64,000 bases of DNA from assembly GCF_025336485.1 (NCBI RefSeq), contig NZ_JAODAB010000008.1:165040-229039 (forward strand), in the 5' to 3' direction. Each line of letters begins with the position of its first letter. The stretch's first letter is position 1. Under the pieces are notes generated by a model. The model was not told where the DNA came from and made no database searches. It was given only the letters and a program-made list of their open reading frames with translations. Of the stretch, positions 30,010 through 38,381 are shown in pieces. The DNA comes from Pseudomonas citri (GTDB lineage: Bacteria > Pseudomonadota > Gammaproteobacteria > Pseudomonadales > Pseudomonadaceae). The position numbers were made by a program, and so were the translations under genes.

Positions 30010-30621
30010 TTGGAACGCATTGCAGTCATCGACTTTGAAACCACCGGCATTACCCCGAGCAGCAGTTGTCGAGCCACCGAAATCGCCGTGGTGATGCTTG
30101 AGCGCGGCCAGATCGTCGACCGCTATCAGAGCCTGATGAACGCGGGCGTACGTGTCCCGGCCTTCATCGAGCAACTGACCGGCATCAGCAATGCCATGCT
30201 GCGCAACGCACCGTCGGCGGAAAAGGTGATGAACGAGGTCAACGAATTCGTCGGCACCACGCCACTGCTGGCGCACAACGCCGCGTTCGACCAGAAGTTC
30301 TGGGACTTCGAACTGGGGCGCATCAAACGCACCCGCCTGCAAAATTTTGCCTGCTCACTGCTGTTGGCCCGGCGCCTGATGCCGGCGGCGCCCAACCACA
30401 AGCTCGGCACCCTCAACGTCTTCGCCGGCCTGCCCCATACCGGCCAGGCCCACCGGGCCATGGCCGACGCCGAAATGGCCGCCAACCTCACCGCCCACCT
30501 GGCCTCGGAACTGCGGCACAAGCACGGGCTGCGAGCGTTGTCCCATGACTTGCTGTGCAGCTTGCAGAAAGTGCCGGCGGCGAAGATCAATGAGCATCTC
30601 AAGCGGCATCGCGGGTTCTAG
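30010..30621 (+). CDS. DEDDh 3'-5' exonuclease family protein, 203 aa, TTG start
   Basis: RNase T/DnaQ-like exonuclease domain. Motif Exo I is VIDFETTGI (Asp8, Glu10), Exo II is LLAHNAAFDQKFWDFE, and Exo III is GQAHRAMADAEMAANL, with the DEDDh histidine in HRAMADAE. It lacks polymerase or UvrC-type extra domains. The TTG start is preceded by AGGGAG ten bases upstream and gives the family-typical N-terminus MERIAVIDFETTG. Probably co-transcribed with the NYN gene. Substrate unknown. Confidence 0.9.
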   Translation: MERIAVIDFETTGITPSSSCRATEIAVVMLERGQIVDRYQSLMNAGVRVPAFIEQLTGISNAMLRNAPSAEKVMNEVNEFVGTTPLLAHNAAFDQKFWDFELGRIKRTRLQNFACSLLLARRLMPAAPNHKLGTLNVFAGLPHTGQAHRAMADAEMAANLTAHLASELRHKHGLRALSHDLLCSLQKVPAAKINEHLKRHRGF

Positions 30622-30637
30622 ACCTAGTGGAAGCAGG

Positions 30638-31090
30638 TTATTTGCCGTTGCCTTCCAACTGCCCCAACGGCACCCGCTTTTCAATGGCGCTGGACAGCAC
30701 GATCGAGGTCTTGCTGAAGCCGAACTGGGCGATGCGGTTGATCAGCTCTTCCAGTTCCGGCATCGAGCCGACCGCCGCTTGCATGATCACGCATGGGTCG
30801 CCGGTGACCCGATGGCATTCGGTCAGTTGTGGGATTTTGCACAGTTCGTCGTAGGTCGATTGTTTGCCGTGCTGGTTCATCCGCAGTTCGATGACGCATT
30901 GGATCGGCAGGCCGATCTTCGCCATGTCGACTTTGGCCTGGTAACCGGTGATCACGCCGCAGGCTTCCAGTTTGGCGACCCGCTCGGCCACGGCCGGGGC
31001 TGAGAGGTTTACTTTGCGGGCCAGGTCGGCGTAGGAGGCACGACCGTTTTCCAACAGGGCGCCGAGCAGCATGCGATCGTATTTGTCCAC
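30638..31090 (-). CDS. Lrp/AsnC-family transcriptional regulator, 150 aa, GTG start
   Basis: N-terminal helix-turn-helix (DKYDRMLLGALLENGRASYA, VNLSAPAVAERVAKLE) plus C-terminal RAM domain (GLPIQCVIELRMNQHG to the end, with VTGDPCVIMQAAV). The GTG at 31090 has AGGAG eight bases upstream and begins VDKYDRML, the usual Pseudomonas N-terminus; a longer frame reaches 31126. It is divergent from an EamA exporter, a common pairing in which the regulator controls the exporter. Confidence 0.9.
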   Translation of the reverse strand: MDKYDRMLLGALLENGRASYADLARKVNLSAPAVAERVAKLEACGVITGYQAKVDMAKIGLPIQCVIELRMNQHGKQSTYDELCKIPQLTECHRVTGDPCVIMQAAVGSMPELEELINRIAQFGFSKTSIVLSSAIEKRVPLGQLEGNGK

Positions 31091-31119
31091 GGTTCGGGCT
31101 CCTGATGAGCGATCTTTGG

Positions 31120-31153
31120 AAAACACGGTTTATAGCGTTCATCTCCGTGTTTT
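31120..31153. promoter_or_regulatory. Candidate operator, AAAACACGG-N16-CCGTGTTTT
   Basis: Perfect nine-base inverted repeat (31120-31128 and 31145-31153) between the divergent Lrp-family and EamA genes. Size and position fit a binding site of the adjacent regulator controlling both genes. Confidence 0.5.
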
Positions 31154-31251
31154 GAAAAGTGTATGGCTCGGATAAACAGGTTTTGTAACTTATTTTCCCT
31201 GTGTTGCCTTTCTAGAATAGCTTCCCTCACTGTCCTGATTCCGAGCCGTCC

Positions 31252-32154
31252 ATGCCTGGCCCACGCCGTTTTCCCTTGCCGTTGATTGCGGCTTTTTTTG
31301 CCCTGTATGTCATCTGGGGTTCGACCTACCTGGTGATTCGCATCGGGGTTGAGCATTGGCCGCCCTTGCTGTTGGCCGGGATCCGTTTTGTGCTGGCCGG
31401 ATCGCTGATGTACGGCTTCCTGCGCTGGCGCGGGGCGCCGGCGCCGACTTGGGCGCAATGGAAGGCCGGGGTGGTCATTGGTGTGTTGTTGCTCAGTTTC
31501 GGCAATGGTGCGGTCAGTGTGGCCGAGCATACGGGCGTGGCGTCCGGGGTGGCGGCGCTGGCCGTGGCGACGGTGCCGTTGTTTACCTTGCTTTGTGGCT
31601 ATTTCTGGGGCACGCGTAACACCCGCCTGGAGTGGGCGGGGATTGTGCTGGGGCTGATCGGCATCGCCATGCTTAACCTGGGTTCCAACTTGCAGTCGAG
31701 CCCCTTGGGAGCGACCTTGCTGGTGTTCGCGGCGGCGTCGTGGGCTTTCGGTTCGGTGCTGAGCAAACATGTGCCGTTGCCGGCGGGGGCGATGGCCAGT
31801 GCCGTGGAAATGCTCGCGGGCGGCGTGGTGTTGTTGATCGGCAGCGTGGCCAGCGGCGAACGCCTGGCGAGCGTCCCGCCGCTGGAAGGCTGGTTCGCAC
31901 TGGCCTACCTGACTTGCTTCGGTTCGATCATCGCCTTCAACGCCTACATGTACCTGCTCAAGCATGTGCGGCCGGCAGCGGCCACCAGCTACGCCTACGT
32001 CAACCCGGCAGTGGCGGTGTTGCTGGGCATCGTGTTTGCCGGTGAAAGCATTGGCATGGAGGAGGGCATGGCGATGCTGGTGATCATCAGTGCCGTGGTG
32101 TTGATCGGCTTGCCGCAGTGGCGCAAGCCCAAGCCTGCGTCGGCCGAATCCTGA
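31252..32154 (+). CDS. yedA: EamA-family drug/metabolite exporter (YedA-like), 300 aa
   Basis: Ten-helix DMT-superfamily transporter built of two EamA repeats. The family N-terminus LYVIWGSTYLVIRIGVEHWP is clear, and the second repeat has FALAYLTCFGSIIAFNAYMY and YAYVNPAVAVLLGIVFAGES. It matches YedA/RhaT-type exporters. The substrate is unknown; with an Lrp/AsnC regulator divergent to it, amino-acid or metabolite efflux is plausible. Confidence 0.88.
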   Translation: MPGPRRFPLPLIAAFFALYVIWGSTYLVIRIGVEHWPPLLLAGIRFVLAGSLMYGFLRWRGAPAPTWAQWKAGVVIGVLLLSFGNGAVSVAEHTGVASGVAALAVATVPLFTLLCGYFWGTRNTRLEWAGIVLGLIGIAMLNLGSNLQSSPLGATLLVFAAASWAFGSVLSKHVPLPAGAMASAVEMLAGGVVLLIGSVASGERLASVPPLEGWFALAYLTCFGSIIAFNAYMYLLKHVRPAAATSYAYVNPAVAVLLGIVFAGESIGMEEGMAMLVIISAVVLIGLPQWRKPKPASAES

Positions 32155-32222
32155 TTTAGGGTAAACTTTGGCGCATTGCACCTTTGCACACACCCTGCAC
32201 TGAATTTTCCTACGGTACTCCC

Positions 32223-33560
32223 ATGACTTTCGCCACCCTTGGCCTGATCGAACCCTTGTTGCGCGCCCTCGAGACGCTTGGCTACCAGACCCCGACCCCG
32301 GTGCAGGCCCAAGCCATGCCGGCGGTGCTGGCCGGTCGCGACCTGATGGCCGCGGCCCAGACCGGCACCGGCAAGACCGCCGGTTTCGCCGTGCCGTTGC
32401 TGCAGGTGCTGACCACCGAAGGGCCGAAGGTCGCCGCCAACTCGGTGCGGGCGCTGATCCTGGTGCCAACCCGTGAACTGGCCGAGCAGGTCCATGAAAG
32501 CGTGCGCCAGTACGCGCAGAACCTGCCGTTGAGCACTTACGCGGTGTACGGCGGCGTCAGCATCAACCCGCAGATGATGAAGCTGCGTCGGGGCGTTGAC
32601 CTGCTGGTCGCCACGCCGGGCCGCCTGCTCGACCTGTTCCGCCAGAACGCGGTGAAGTTCAATCAGTTGCAGACCCTGGTGTTGGACGAAGCCGACCGCA
32701 TGCTCGACCTGGGTTTTTCCGAGGAACTGGCGAACATCTACAAGGCGTTGCCGAAGAAGCGCCAGACGCTGCTGTTCTCGGCGACCTTTTCCGACGCGAT
32801 CCGCCTGTTGGCCGGGCAGATGCTCAACGACCCGCTGAGCATTGAAGTGAGCCCGCGCAACGTCGCCGCCAGCACCGTCAAGCAGTGGGTGGTGACGGTG
32901 GACAAGAAGCGCAAGCCGGAGCTGTTCGTGCACTTGCTGCGCAAGAACAAGTGGAAACAAGTGTTGGTTTTCGCCAAGACCCGCAATGGTGTCGATGCGC
33001 TGGTGGAGAAACTCCAGGGCATTGGCGTCAATGCCGATGGCATTCATGGCGACAAACCACAGGCCACCCGCCAGCGTGCGCTGGACCGGTTCAAGTTGGG
33101 TGAGGTCCAGATCCTGGTGGCCACCGACGTCGCGGCCCGTGGCCTGGACATCGAGGACTTGCCGCTGGTGGTGAACTTCGACCTGCCGATCGTCGCCGAG
33201 GACTACATCCACCGGATCGGTCGCACCGGTCGGGCGGGCTCTAGCGGGGAGGCGATTTCCCTGGTCTGCGCCGATGAGGTGAACCTGCTGTCGGCCATCG
33301 AGATGCTGACGCGCAAAACGCTGGCTCGCCAGATGGAGCAGGATTTCGAGCCTGAGCACCGGGTGCCGGACACCGACGCCAGCGGCCAGGTGATCAAGAA
33401 ACCGAAAAAGCCGAAGAAACCGAAGGTTTCCGGCGGTGGCGGCAAGCGCAACCTGGGCAAATGGGTAGACAGTGGTGATTCGGGCCCCGTGGAGCCAGCG
33501 ATCAAGCCGGTGCGCAAAGTGCCGGTGTTCAATACCGGACCGCGTAAGCGTAAGCCTTAA
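32223..33560 (+). CDS. rhlE: DEAD-box RNA helicase RhlE, 445 aa
   Basis: ATP-dependent RNA helicase. Motifs: Q motif (GYQTPTPVQAQAMP), I AAAQTGTGKTAGF, Ia VPTRELAEQV, II VLDEADRMLDLGF, III FSATFS, and VI YIHRIGRTGRAGSSGEA. The core ends near residue 375; the tail is basic and low complexity (KKPKKPKKPKVSGGGGKRN), as in RhlE-type enzymes where it binds RNA. It converges on the flavoprotein gene. Confidence 0.94.
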   Translation: MTFATLGLIEPLLRALETLGYQTPTPVQAQAMPAVLAGRDLMAAAQTGTGKTAGFAVPLLQVLTTEGPKVAANSVRALILVPTRELAEQVHESVRQYAQNLPLSTYAVYGGVSINPQMMKLRRGVDLLVATPGRLLDLFRQNAVKFNQLQTLVLDEADRMLDLGFSEELANIYKALPKKRQTLLFSATFSDAIRLLAGQMLNDPLSIEVSPRNVAASTVKQWVVTVDKKRKPELFVHLLRKNKWKQVLVFAKTRNGVDALVEKLQGIGVNADGIHGDKPQATRQRALDRFKLGEVQILVATDVAARGLDIEDLPLVVNFDLPIVAEDYIHRIGRTGRAGSSGEAISLVCADEVNLLSAIEMLTRKTLARQMEQDFEPEHRVPDTDASGQVIKKPKKPKKPKVSGGGGKRNLGKWVDSGDSGPVEPAIKPVRKVPVFNTGPRKRKP

Positions 33561-33562
33561 AG

Positions 33563-33616
33563 GTAGCTGCAAGCTTCGAGCTTCGAGCTAAAGATTTACG
33601 CTCGCAGCTCTCAGCT
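33563..33616. repeat. AGCTGCAAGCTTCGAGC-type repeat at a convergent gene end
   Basis: Directly after the rhlE stop, GTAGCTGCAAGCTTCGAGC, a second GAGCTTCGAGC, and CGCAGCTCTCAGCTT form a short array that can fold back on itself. Similar AGCTGCAAGCTTCAAGC sequences are common Pseudomonas intergenic repeats. It may terminate both convergent genes. Confidence 0.5.
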
Positions 33617-33624
33617 TATTTGGC

Positions 33625-34866
33625 TTACTGGCTGTTTCGTAGAAACTCCAGCATCCCCAACCCTGCCGCCCGACCGCTGGCAAAGCATGCTGTCAGCAGG
33701 TAGCCACCGGTCGGCGCTTCCCAGTCGAGCATTTCCCCGGCGCAGAACACGCCGGGCACTTGCTTGAGCATCAGGCGTTCGTCCAGGGCTTCGAACTTCA
33801 CCCCGCCAGCGCTGCTGATGGCTTCGTCCAGGGGACGGGGCTTCACCAGCGTCAGCGGCAGGGCCTTGATCGCCTGGGCCAGGTGCGCCGGGGCCGCGAA
33901 GCATTCGGCGGGCGTTAGTTCGCGCAACAGCGCCGCCTTGACCCCATCGAGCCCCAGTTGGCTGTGCAGGTGTTTGGCCATCGAGCGCGAGCCGCGTGGT
34001 TTGTTCAGGGCTTGTTGGATTTTGTCCACAGGCCGGCCTGGCAGCAGGTCCAAATGGATCGTCGCGCTGCCGTGCTGGTCGATGGCGTCGCGAATCGGCG
34101 CCGACAGGGCGTAGATCAGGCTGCCTTCAATGCCGGTGGCGGTGATCACGCATTCGCCGAGGCGCGGCACGTCGTCGTTCAAGCCGATGGCGATATTTTT
34201 CAGCGGGACGCCGGCGAATTTGCTGACCATCAACTCGCTCCAGGCCTGCACGTCGAAGCCGCAATTGCTAGGTTGCAACGGCGCGAGGGCGACGCCGCGC
34301 TGTTCCAAGGGCAGCATCCAGGCACCGTCGGAGCCCAGGCGCGACCAACTGCCGCCGCCCAGCGCCAGTAATGTCGCGTTGGGTCGTAGGGCTTTTTCCC
34401 CTTCCGGCGCCGCGATTCGCAAGCTGCCATCGGGGTTCCAGCCGAGCCAGCGATGGCGCGTGTGGATCACTACGCCGGCTTCGCGCAGGCGCTTGAGCCA
34501 GGCGCGCAGCAGCGGGGCTGCCTTCATGTCGGTCGGGAACACCCGTCCGGAGCTGCCGACAAAGGTGTCGATGCCCAGCCCGTGAATCCATTTGCATAAA
34601 TCATCCGCCCCGAACGCCCGCAGCAGCGGGGCGATATTCGGTGCTCGTTCGCCATAGCGGGACAGGAACGCGGGAAAGTCTTCGGAATGGGTAATGTTCA
34701 TGCCGCCCACGCCGGCCAGGAGGAATTTCCTGCCCACCGAAGGCATGCCGTCGTACAGATCCACCCGGACGCCGGCCTGGCTCAACACCTCGGCTGCCAT
34801 CAGGCCGGCGGGGCCGCCGCCGATGATGGCGATGGTGGGGGTAGAGGGCTGGGCGGTCGAGGTCAT
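33625..34866 (-). CDS. HI0933/TIGR03862-type FAD-dependent oxidoreductase, 413 aa
   Basis: Flavoprotein of the HI0933 (BaiN-like) family. The dinucleotide-binding motif IAIIGGGPAGLMAAEVL is at the N-terminus, followed by the family signature GRKFLLAGVGGMNITHSE. The second FAD motif is VFCAGEMLDWEAPTGGYLL near the C-terminus. Length about 413 fits TIGR03862. Physiological substrate unknown. Confidence 0.88.
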   Translation of the reverse strand: MTSTAQPSTPTIAIIGGGPAGLMAAEVLSQAGVRVDLYDGMPSVGRKFLLAGVGGMNITHSEDFPAFLSRYGERAPNIAPLLRAFGADDLCKWIHGLGIDTFVGSSGRVFPTDMKAAPLLRAWLKRLREAGVVIHTRHRWLGWNPDGSLRIAAPEGEKALRPNATLLALGGGSWSRLGSDGAWMLPLEQRGVALAPLQPSNCGFDVQAWSELMVSKFAGVPLKNIAIGLNDDVPRLGECVITATGIEGSLIYALSAPIRDAIDQHGSATIHLDLLPGRPVDKIQQALNKPRGSRSMAKHLHSQLGLDGVKAALLRELTPAECFAAPAHLAQAIKALPLTLVKPRPLDEAISSAGGVKFEALDERLMLKQVPGVFCAGEMLDWEAPTGGYLLTACFASGRAAGLGMLEFLRNSQ

Positions 34867-35057
34867 GATTTGAACTGTGGGGGCTGGAATAGGCGGGGCA
34901 TTCTACCAGCACCGCTTGCACATTCAGTGGTGCTTTCCAACAAGTGATCAAAAAACATCCAGGGCCCTGCAAGCGCTGTGCGGCATAGCCTGGAGGCCGT
35001 TTCGCTCAGGTTATCCACAGGCCGCTCCACAGACACTGTGGGTAACGCGCCCAGGTT

Positions 35058-35978
35058 TCAATGACAACCTGATGACGTCCACACCCGTTGTGCGCTGTGA
35101 TGCAGGATCCCGTGGCGGCGGGCCAGCGCCTTGCGGTCCTTGCTGTAGCCGCCGCCGATCACGCCGACCACCGGGATGTCGCGCCCCAGGCAATGGCGCA
35201 TCACGCGCTCGTCGCGGGCGGCGAGGCCTTCGTCTGTCAGCTTCAGGTAACCGAGGGCGTCGTCCTTGTGCACATCGACGCCGGCGTCGTACAGCACCAG
35301 GTCCGGTTGGTAGAGCGGCAGCAGGTAGTTGAGGGCATCGTCCAGCACCTTCAGGTAGGCCGCGTCCTCCATGCCCATGGGCAGGGGGATGTCCCAGTCG
35401 CTCTGGGCCTTGCGTGCGGGAAAATTCTTTTCGCAATGCAAGGAAACTGTCACGGCGTCCGGCGTGTCATGGAGTATTCGGGCGGTGCCGTCGCCCTGAT
35501 GCACATCGCAGTCGAAGATCAACACCCGCGAGACCCGGCCGCTGGCCAGGAAGTAACGGCTGATCACCGCCAGGTCATTGAAAATGCAAAAGCCGGCCGG
35601 GTGGTCGTAATGGGCGTGATGGGTGCCTCCGGCCAGATGGCAGGCCAATCCATGCTCGAGGGCCTGTTCGGCGGCCAGGATAGAGCCGCCCACGGCGCGT
35701 ACTGTCCGGCGGGCCAAGGCCTCGCTCCAGGGCAGGCCGAGTCGCCGTTGGTCTTCACGGGACAACTCGCCGCCCATGTAGCGTTCGATGTACGCGCGGT
35801 CATGAGCCAGGGCGAGGATATCCGGCGGGCAGAGCGCCGGGCGCAGCAGGTCGGCGTCATGGACCAGCCCGCTGTCCACCAAGTGATCGCGCAGCAGGCG
35901 AAACTTGTCCATGGGGAAGCGATGTTCGGCCGGGAAGTCGGGGCTGTAGTCTTCGTGATAGATAAGCGGCAGGGGCAT
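35058..35978 (-). CDS. Histone-deacetylase-family hydrolase, 306 aa
   Basis: Zinc hydrolase of the HDAC/AcuC/AphA superfamily. Active-site residues: the His pair GGTHHAHYDHP (His120, His121), zinc ligands in IFDCDVHQGDGTA (Asp158, His160) and YDAGVDVHKDD (Asp235), and the C-terminal GVIGGGYSKD. In bacteria these act on acetylated polyamines, acetoin-linked acetyl-CoA synthetase or acetyl-lysine proteins; which one applies here is open. It is single and divergent from the GNAT gene. Confidence 0.9.
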   Translation of the reverse strand: MPLPLIYHEDYSPDFPAEHRFPMDKFRLLRDHLVDSGLVHDADLLRPALCPPDILALAHDRAYIERYMGGELSREDQRRLGLPWSEALARRTVRAVGGSILAAEQALEHGLACHLAGGTHHAHYDHPAGFCIFNDLAVISRYFLASGRVSRVLIFDCDVHQGDGTARILHDTPDAVTVSLHCEKNFPARKAQSDWDIPLPMGMEDAAYLKVLDDALNYLLPLYQPDLVLYDAGVDVHKDDALGYLKLTDEGLAARDERVMRHCLGRDIPVVGVIGGGYSKDRKALARRHGILHHSAQRVWTSSGCH

Positions 35979-36011
35979 GGTGTTTTCAGCGGTGGTGATG
36001 TGACGGATCCT

Positions 36012-36168
36012 GGGTTTGTACGAAAAGTCGCCGAGCGGCGATCAGGCAAGGCGAAAACAGGCGAGGAAGCGCAGTGTACTGGAGTACATGAGCATTCCGA
36101 TCGGACTCGCGCACGAGCCTGTTTTCAACGCAGCCTGATCGTCGCGCAGGCACTTTTCGTACAAACCC
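36012..36168. repeat. 157-bp inverted-repeat element (MITE-like)
   Basis: Perfect 17-base terminal inverted repeats (GGGTTTGTACGAAAAGT at 36012-36028 and its complement at 36152-36168). Subterminal sequences also pair (GCGAAAACAGGC near 36051 with GCCTGTTTTC near 36117), so the whole element can fold into a long hairpin. It carries no open frame of interest. It sits between the divergent histone-deacetylase-family and GNAT genes. No target-site duplication is obvious. Similar elements occur in other Pseudomonas genomes to my recollection. Confidence 0.8.
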
Positions 36169-36209
36169 TACCAGCGTTGTAGACTCTGGGGCATGGAAAG
36201 GGAGCGAAG

Positions 36210-36779
36210 ATGGAGCCGATACTCGAACTGCAAAGCGCACGCCTGCTCTTGCGGCAGTGGCGTGATGATGACTTGGCGGAGTTTGCGGCCATGTCGGCCG
36301 ATCCGCAGGTGATGCGTTATTTCCCGGCCCCCCTGAGTCGCCTGGAAAGTGCTGCCTTGATCGGCCGCGTGCGTGGGCATTTTGCCGAGCATGGCTTTGG
36401 TTTGTGGGCACTGGAACGCAAGGACACCGGCGCGTTCATCGGCTTCACCGGGCTCGGCGTGGTCGGTTTCGACGCGCACTTTACCCCGGCCGTCGAGATA
36501 GGCTGGCGCCTGGCCCGGCGACATTGGGGGCTGGGGTATGCCAGCGAGGCAGCATGGACGGCGTTGCGTTGTGCCTTCGACCGGTTGTCGCTGGAGGAAG
36601 TGGTGGCGTTCACCGCCGTCGATAACCTGCCGTCGCAAAAGGTCATGCAGGCCATCGGCATGCAACACGACCCGGCGGACGACTTCGAACACCCCAAACT
36701 CGCCGTCGGTCATCCATTGCGGCACCATGTGCTCTATCGCATCAATCGGGAGCAGTGGTTACAGACCCTGCAGGGTTAA
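36210..36779 (+). CDS. GNAT-family N-acetyltransferase (RimJ/RimL-like), 189 aa
   Basis: Acetyl-CoA-dependent acetyltransferase of the RimJ/RimL type. N-terminal LQSARLLLRQWRDDDLAEFA, then WALERKDTGAFIGFTGL, the acetyl-CoA loop region GWRLARRHWGLGYASEAA, and the C-terminal VAFTAVDNLPSQKVMQAIGM. Substrate unknown (possibly a small molecule, amine or protein N-terminus). It leads a rightward group with tesB and a HAD phosphatase. Confidence 0.88.
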   Translation: MEPILELQSARLLLRQWRDDDLAEFAAMSADPQVMRYFPAPLSRLESAALIGRVRGHFAEHGFGLWALERKDTGAFIGFTGLGVVGFDAHFTPAVEIGWRLARRHWGLGYASEAAWTALRCAFDRLSLEEVVAFTAVDNLPSQKVMQAIGMQHDPADDFEHPKLAVGHPLRHHVLYRINREQWLQTLQG

Positions 36780-36835
36780 CATGGATGTCACAATGCCCGC
36801 CTGAACGGCCCGGGCCGACAATCGATCCACCGCCG

Positions 36836-36862
36836 CAGCACAGACTGCGCGGTATTGTGCTG
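36836..36862 (+). promoter_or_regulatory. Leader hairpin at the tesB ribosome-binding site
   Basis: CAGCACA (36836-36842) and TGTGCTG (36856-36862) form a short stem ending just before the GAGGAAA ribosome-binding site of tesB. It may only be fortuitous. Confidence 0.3.
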
Positions 36863-36878
36863 TGTGAGGAAAGTCTGA

Positions 36879-37748
36879 ATGAGCCACGTGTTGGAAGATC
36901 TGGTCGACCTGCTGACCCTGGAATCGATCGAAGAGAACCTGTTTCGCGGGCGCAGCCAGGACCTGGGGTTCCGCCAACTGTTCGGCGGCCAGGTGCTCGG
37001 CCAGTCGCTGTCGGCGGCCAGCCAGACCGTGGAGCCGGCGCGCCATGTGCATTCGATGCACGGCTATTTCCTGCGCCCCGGTGACGCGGCGTTGCCAGTG
37101 GTCTACCAGGTGGATCGGGTACGCGACGGCGGCAGTTTCAGTACCCGCCGGGTCACGGCGATCCAGAAAGGTCATCCGATCTTCACCTGCAGTGCTTCCT
37201 TCCAGTACGACGAACAGGGTTTCGAGCACCAGAGCAGCATGCCGCAGGTGGTGGGGCCGGAGAACCTGCCTTCCGAACTCGAACTGACTCAGCAGCGTGC
37301 GCACCTGTTGCCCGAACACATGCGCGAAAAACTGCTGTGCCCCAAGCCGATCGAGGTGCGCCCGGTCACCGAAAAAGACCCTTACAACCCGCAGCCGGCG
37401 GACCCGATCAAGTACGTATGGTTCCGGGCTGACGGCGCCCTGGCGGACTCTCCGGCCTTGCACAAATACCTGCTGGCCTACGCGTCGGATTTCGGCCTGT
37501 TGACCACCTCGATGCTGCCCCATGGCAAATCGGTGTGGCACAAGGACATGCAGGTCGCCAGCCTCGATCACGCCTTGTGGTTCCACGCCGACCTGCGCGC
37601 CGACGACTGGTTGCTCTATGCCATGGACAGCCCTTGGGCCGGTAATTCCCGTGGGTTTTCCCGTGGCAGCGTGTTCAACCGCGCCGGGCAACTGGTGGCC
37701 TCGGTGACCCAGGAAGGCCTGATTCGCCATCGCAAGGATTGGGCATGA
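36879..37748 (+). CDS. tesB: Acyl-CoA thioesterase II TesB, 289 aa
   Basis: Double hot-dog thioesterase that hydrolyses medium- and long-chain acyl-CoA. Conserved segments are NLFRGRSQDLGFRQLFGGQV, MHGYFLRPGDAALPVVYQVD, SFSTRRVTAIQKG, and SLDHALWFHADLRADDWLLY followed by RGFSRGSVFNRAGQLVASV with the C-terminal catalytic region. GAGGAAA precedes the ATG. Its stop overlaps the next start (ATGA), so it is coupled to the HAD gene. Confidence 0.95.
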   Translation: MSHVLEDLVDLLTLESIEENLFRGRSQDLGFRQLFGGQVLGQSLSAASQTVEPARHVHSMHGYFLRPGDAALPVVYQVDRVRDGGSFSTRRVTAIQKGHPIFTCSASFQYDEQGFEHQSSMPQVVGPENLPSELELTQQRAHLLPEHMREKLLCPKPIEVRPVTEKDPYNPQPADPIKYVWFRADGALADSPALHKYLLAYASDFGLLTTSMLPHGKSVWHKDMQVASLDHALWFHADLRADDWLLYAMDSPWAGNSRGFSRGSVFNRAGQLVASVTQEGLIRHRKDWA

Positions 37749-38338
37749 GCCTGGCGGATGTCCGGCATTGGGTGTTCGACATGGACGGCACGCTGACCAT
37801 CGCCGTGCACGATTTTGCGGCGATCCGCGTGGCCCTGGCGATTCCCCCTGAGGATGACATCCTGACCCACCTGGCCGCGTTGCCGGCGCAGGAGGCGGCA
37901 GCCAAGCATGCCTGGCTGCTGGAGCACGAGCGGGACCTGGCGCTGGGGTCCAGGCCCGCGCCCGGAGCGGTCGAGCTGGTGCGGGAGCTGGCGGGGCGCG
38001 GCTATCGGCTGGGCATCCTGACCCGTAACGCCCGCGAGCTGGCCCACGTGACCCTCGAGGCCATCGGCCTGGCGGACTGTTTTGCCGTGGAGGATGTGCT
38101 GGGCCGTGACGAAGCGCCGCCCAAGCCACACCCCGGTGGCTTGTTGAAGTTGGCCGAGGCCTGGGCCGTTGCGCCCGAGACGATGGTCATGGTTGGCGAC
38201 TACCGCTTCGACCTCGACTGCGGCCGCGCGGCGGGTGCGCGCACGGTGCTGGTGAACCTGCCGGACAATCCCTGGCCGGAGCTGACGGATTGGCATGCGC
38301 GGGACTGTTTCGAGTTGCGGCGGATGCTGTTGGCTTGA
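37745..38338 (+). CDS. HAD-family hydrolase, 197 aa
   Basis: HAD subfamily IA phosphatase-like protein. Motif I is HWVFDMDGTLTIA (Asp12 nucleophile, Asp14), motif II LGILTRNAREL, motif III Lys in PPKPHPGG, and motif IV VMVGDYRFDLDCG. Substrate is probably a small phosphate ester; it cannot be named. The ATG overlaps the tesB stop codon. Confidence 0.9.
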   Translation: MSLADVRHWVFDMDGTLTIAVHDFAAIRVALAIPPEDDILTHLAALPAQEAAAKHAWLLEHERDLALGSRPAPGAVELVRELAGRGYRLGILTRNARELAHVTLEAIGLADCFAVEDVLGRDEAPPKPHPGGLLKLAEAWAVAPETMVMVGDYRFDLDCGRAAGARTVLVNLPDNPWPELTDWHARDCFELRRMLLA

Positions 38339-38381
38339 GATTTTGTGTGGACTGGCTGATCGCTTCCGGTCGACACAAGGC

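Noticed and set aside
36012..36168. The 157-bp inverted-repeat element as a pair of attachment sites or a prophage scar
   Set aside because: No integrase, tRNA or phage gene lies nearby; symmetric terminal repeats fit a MITE/REP-like element better.
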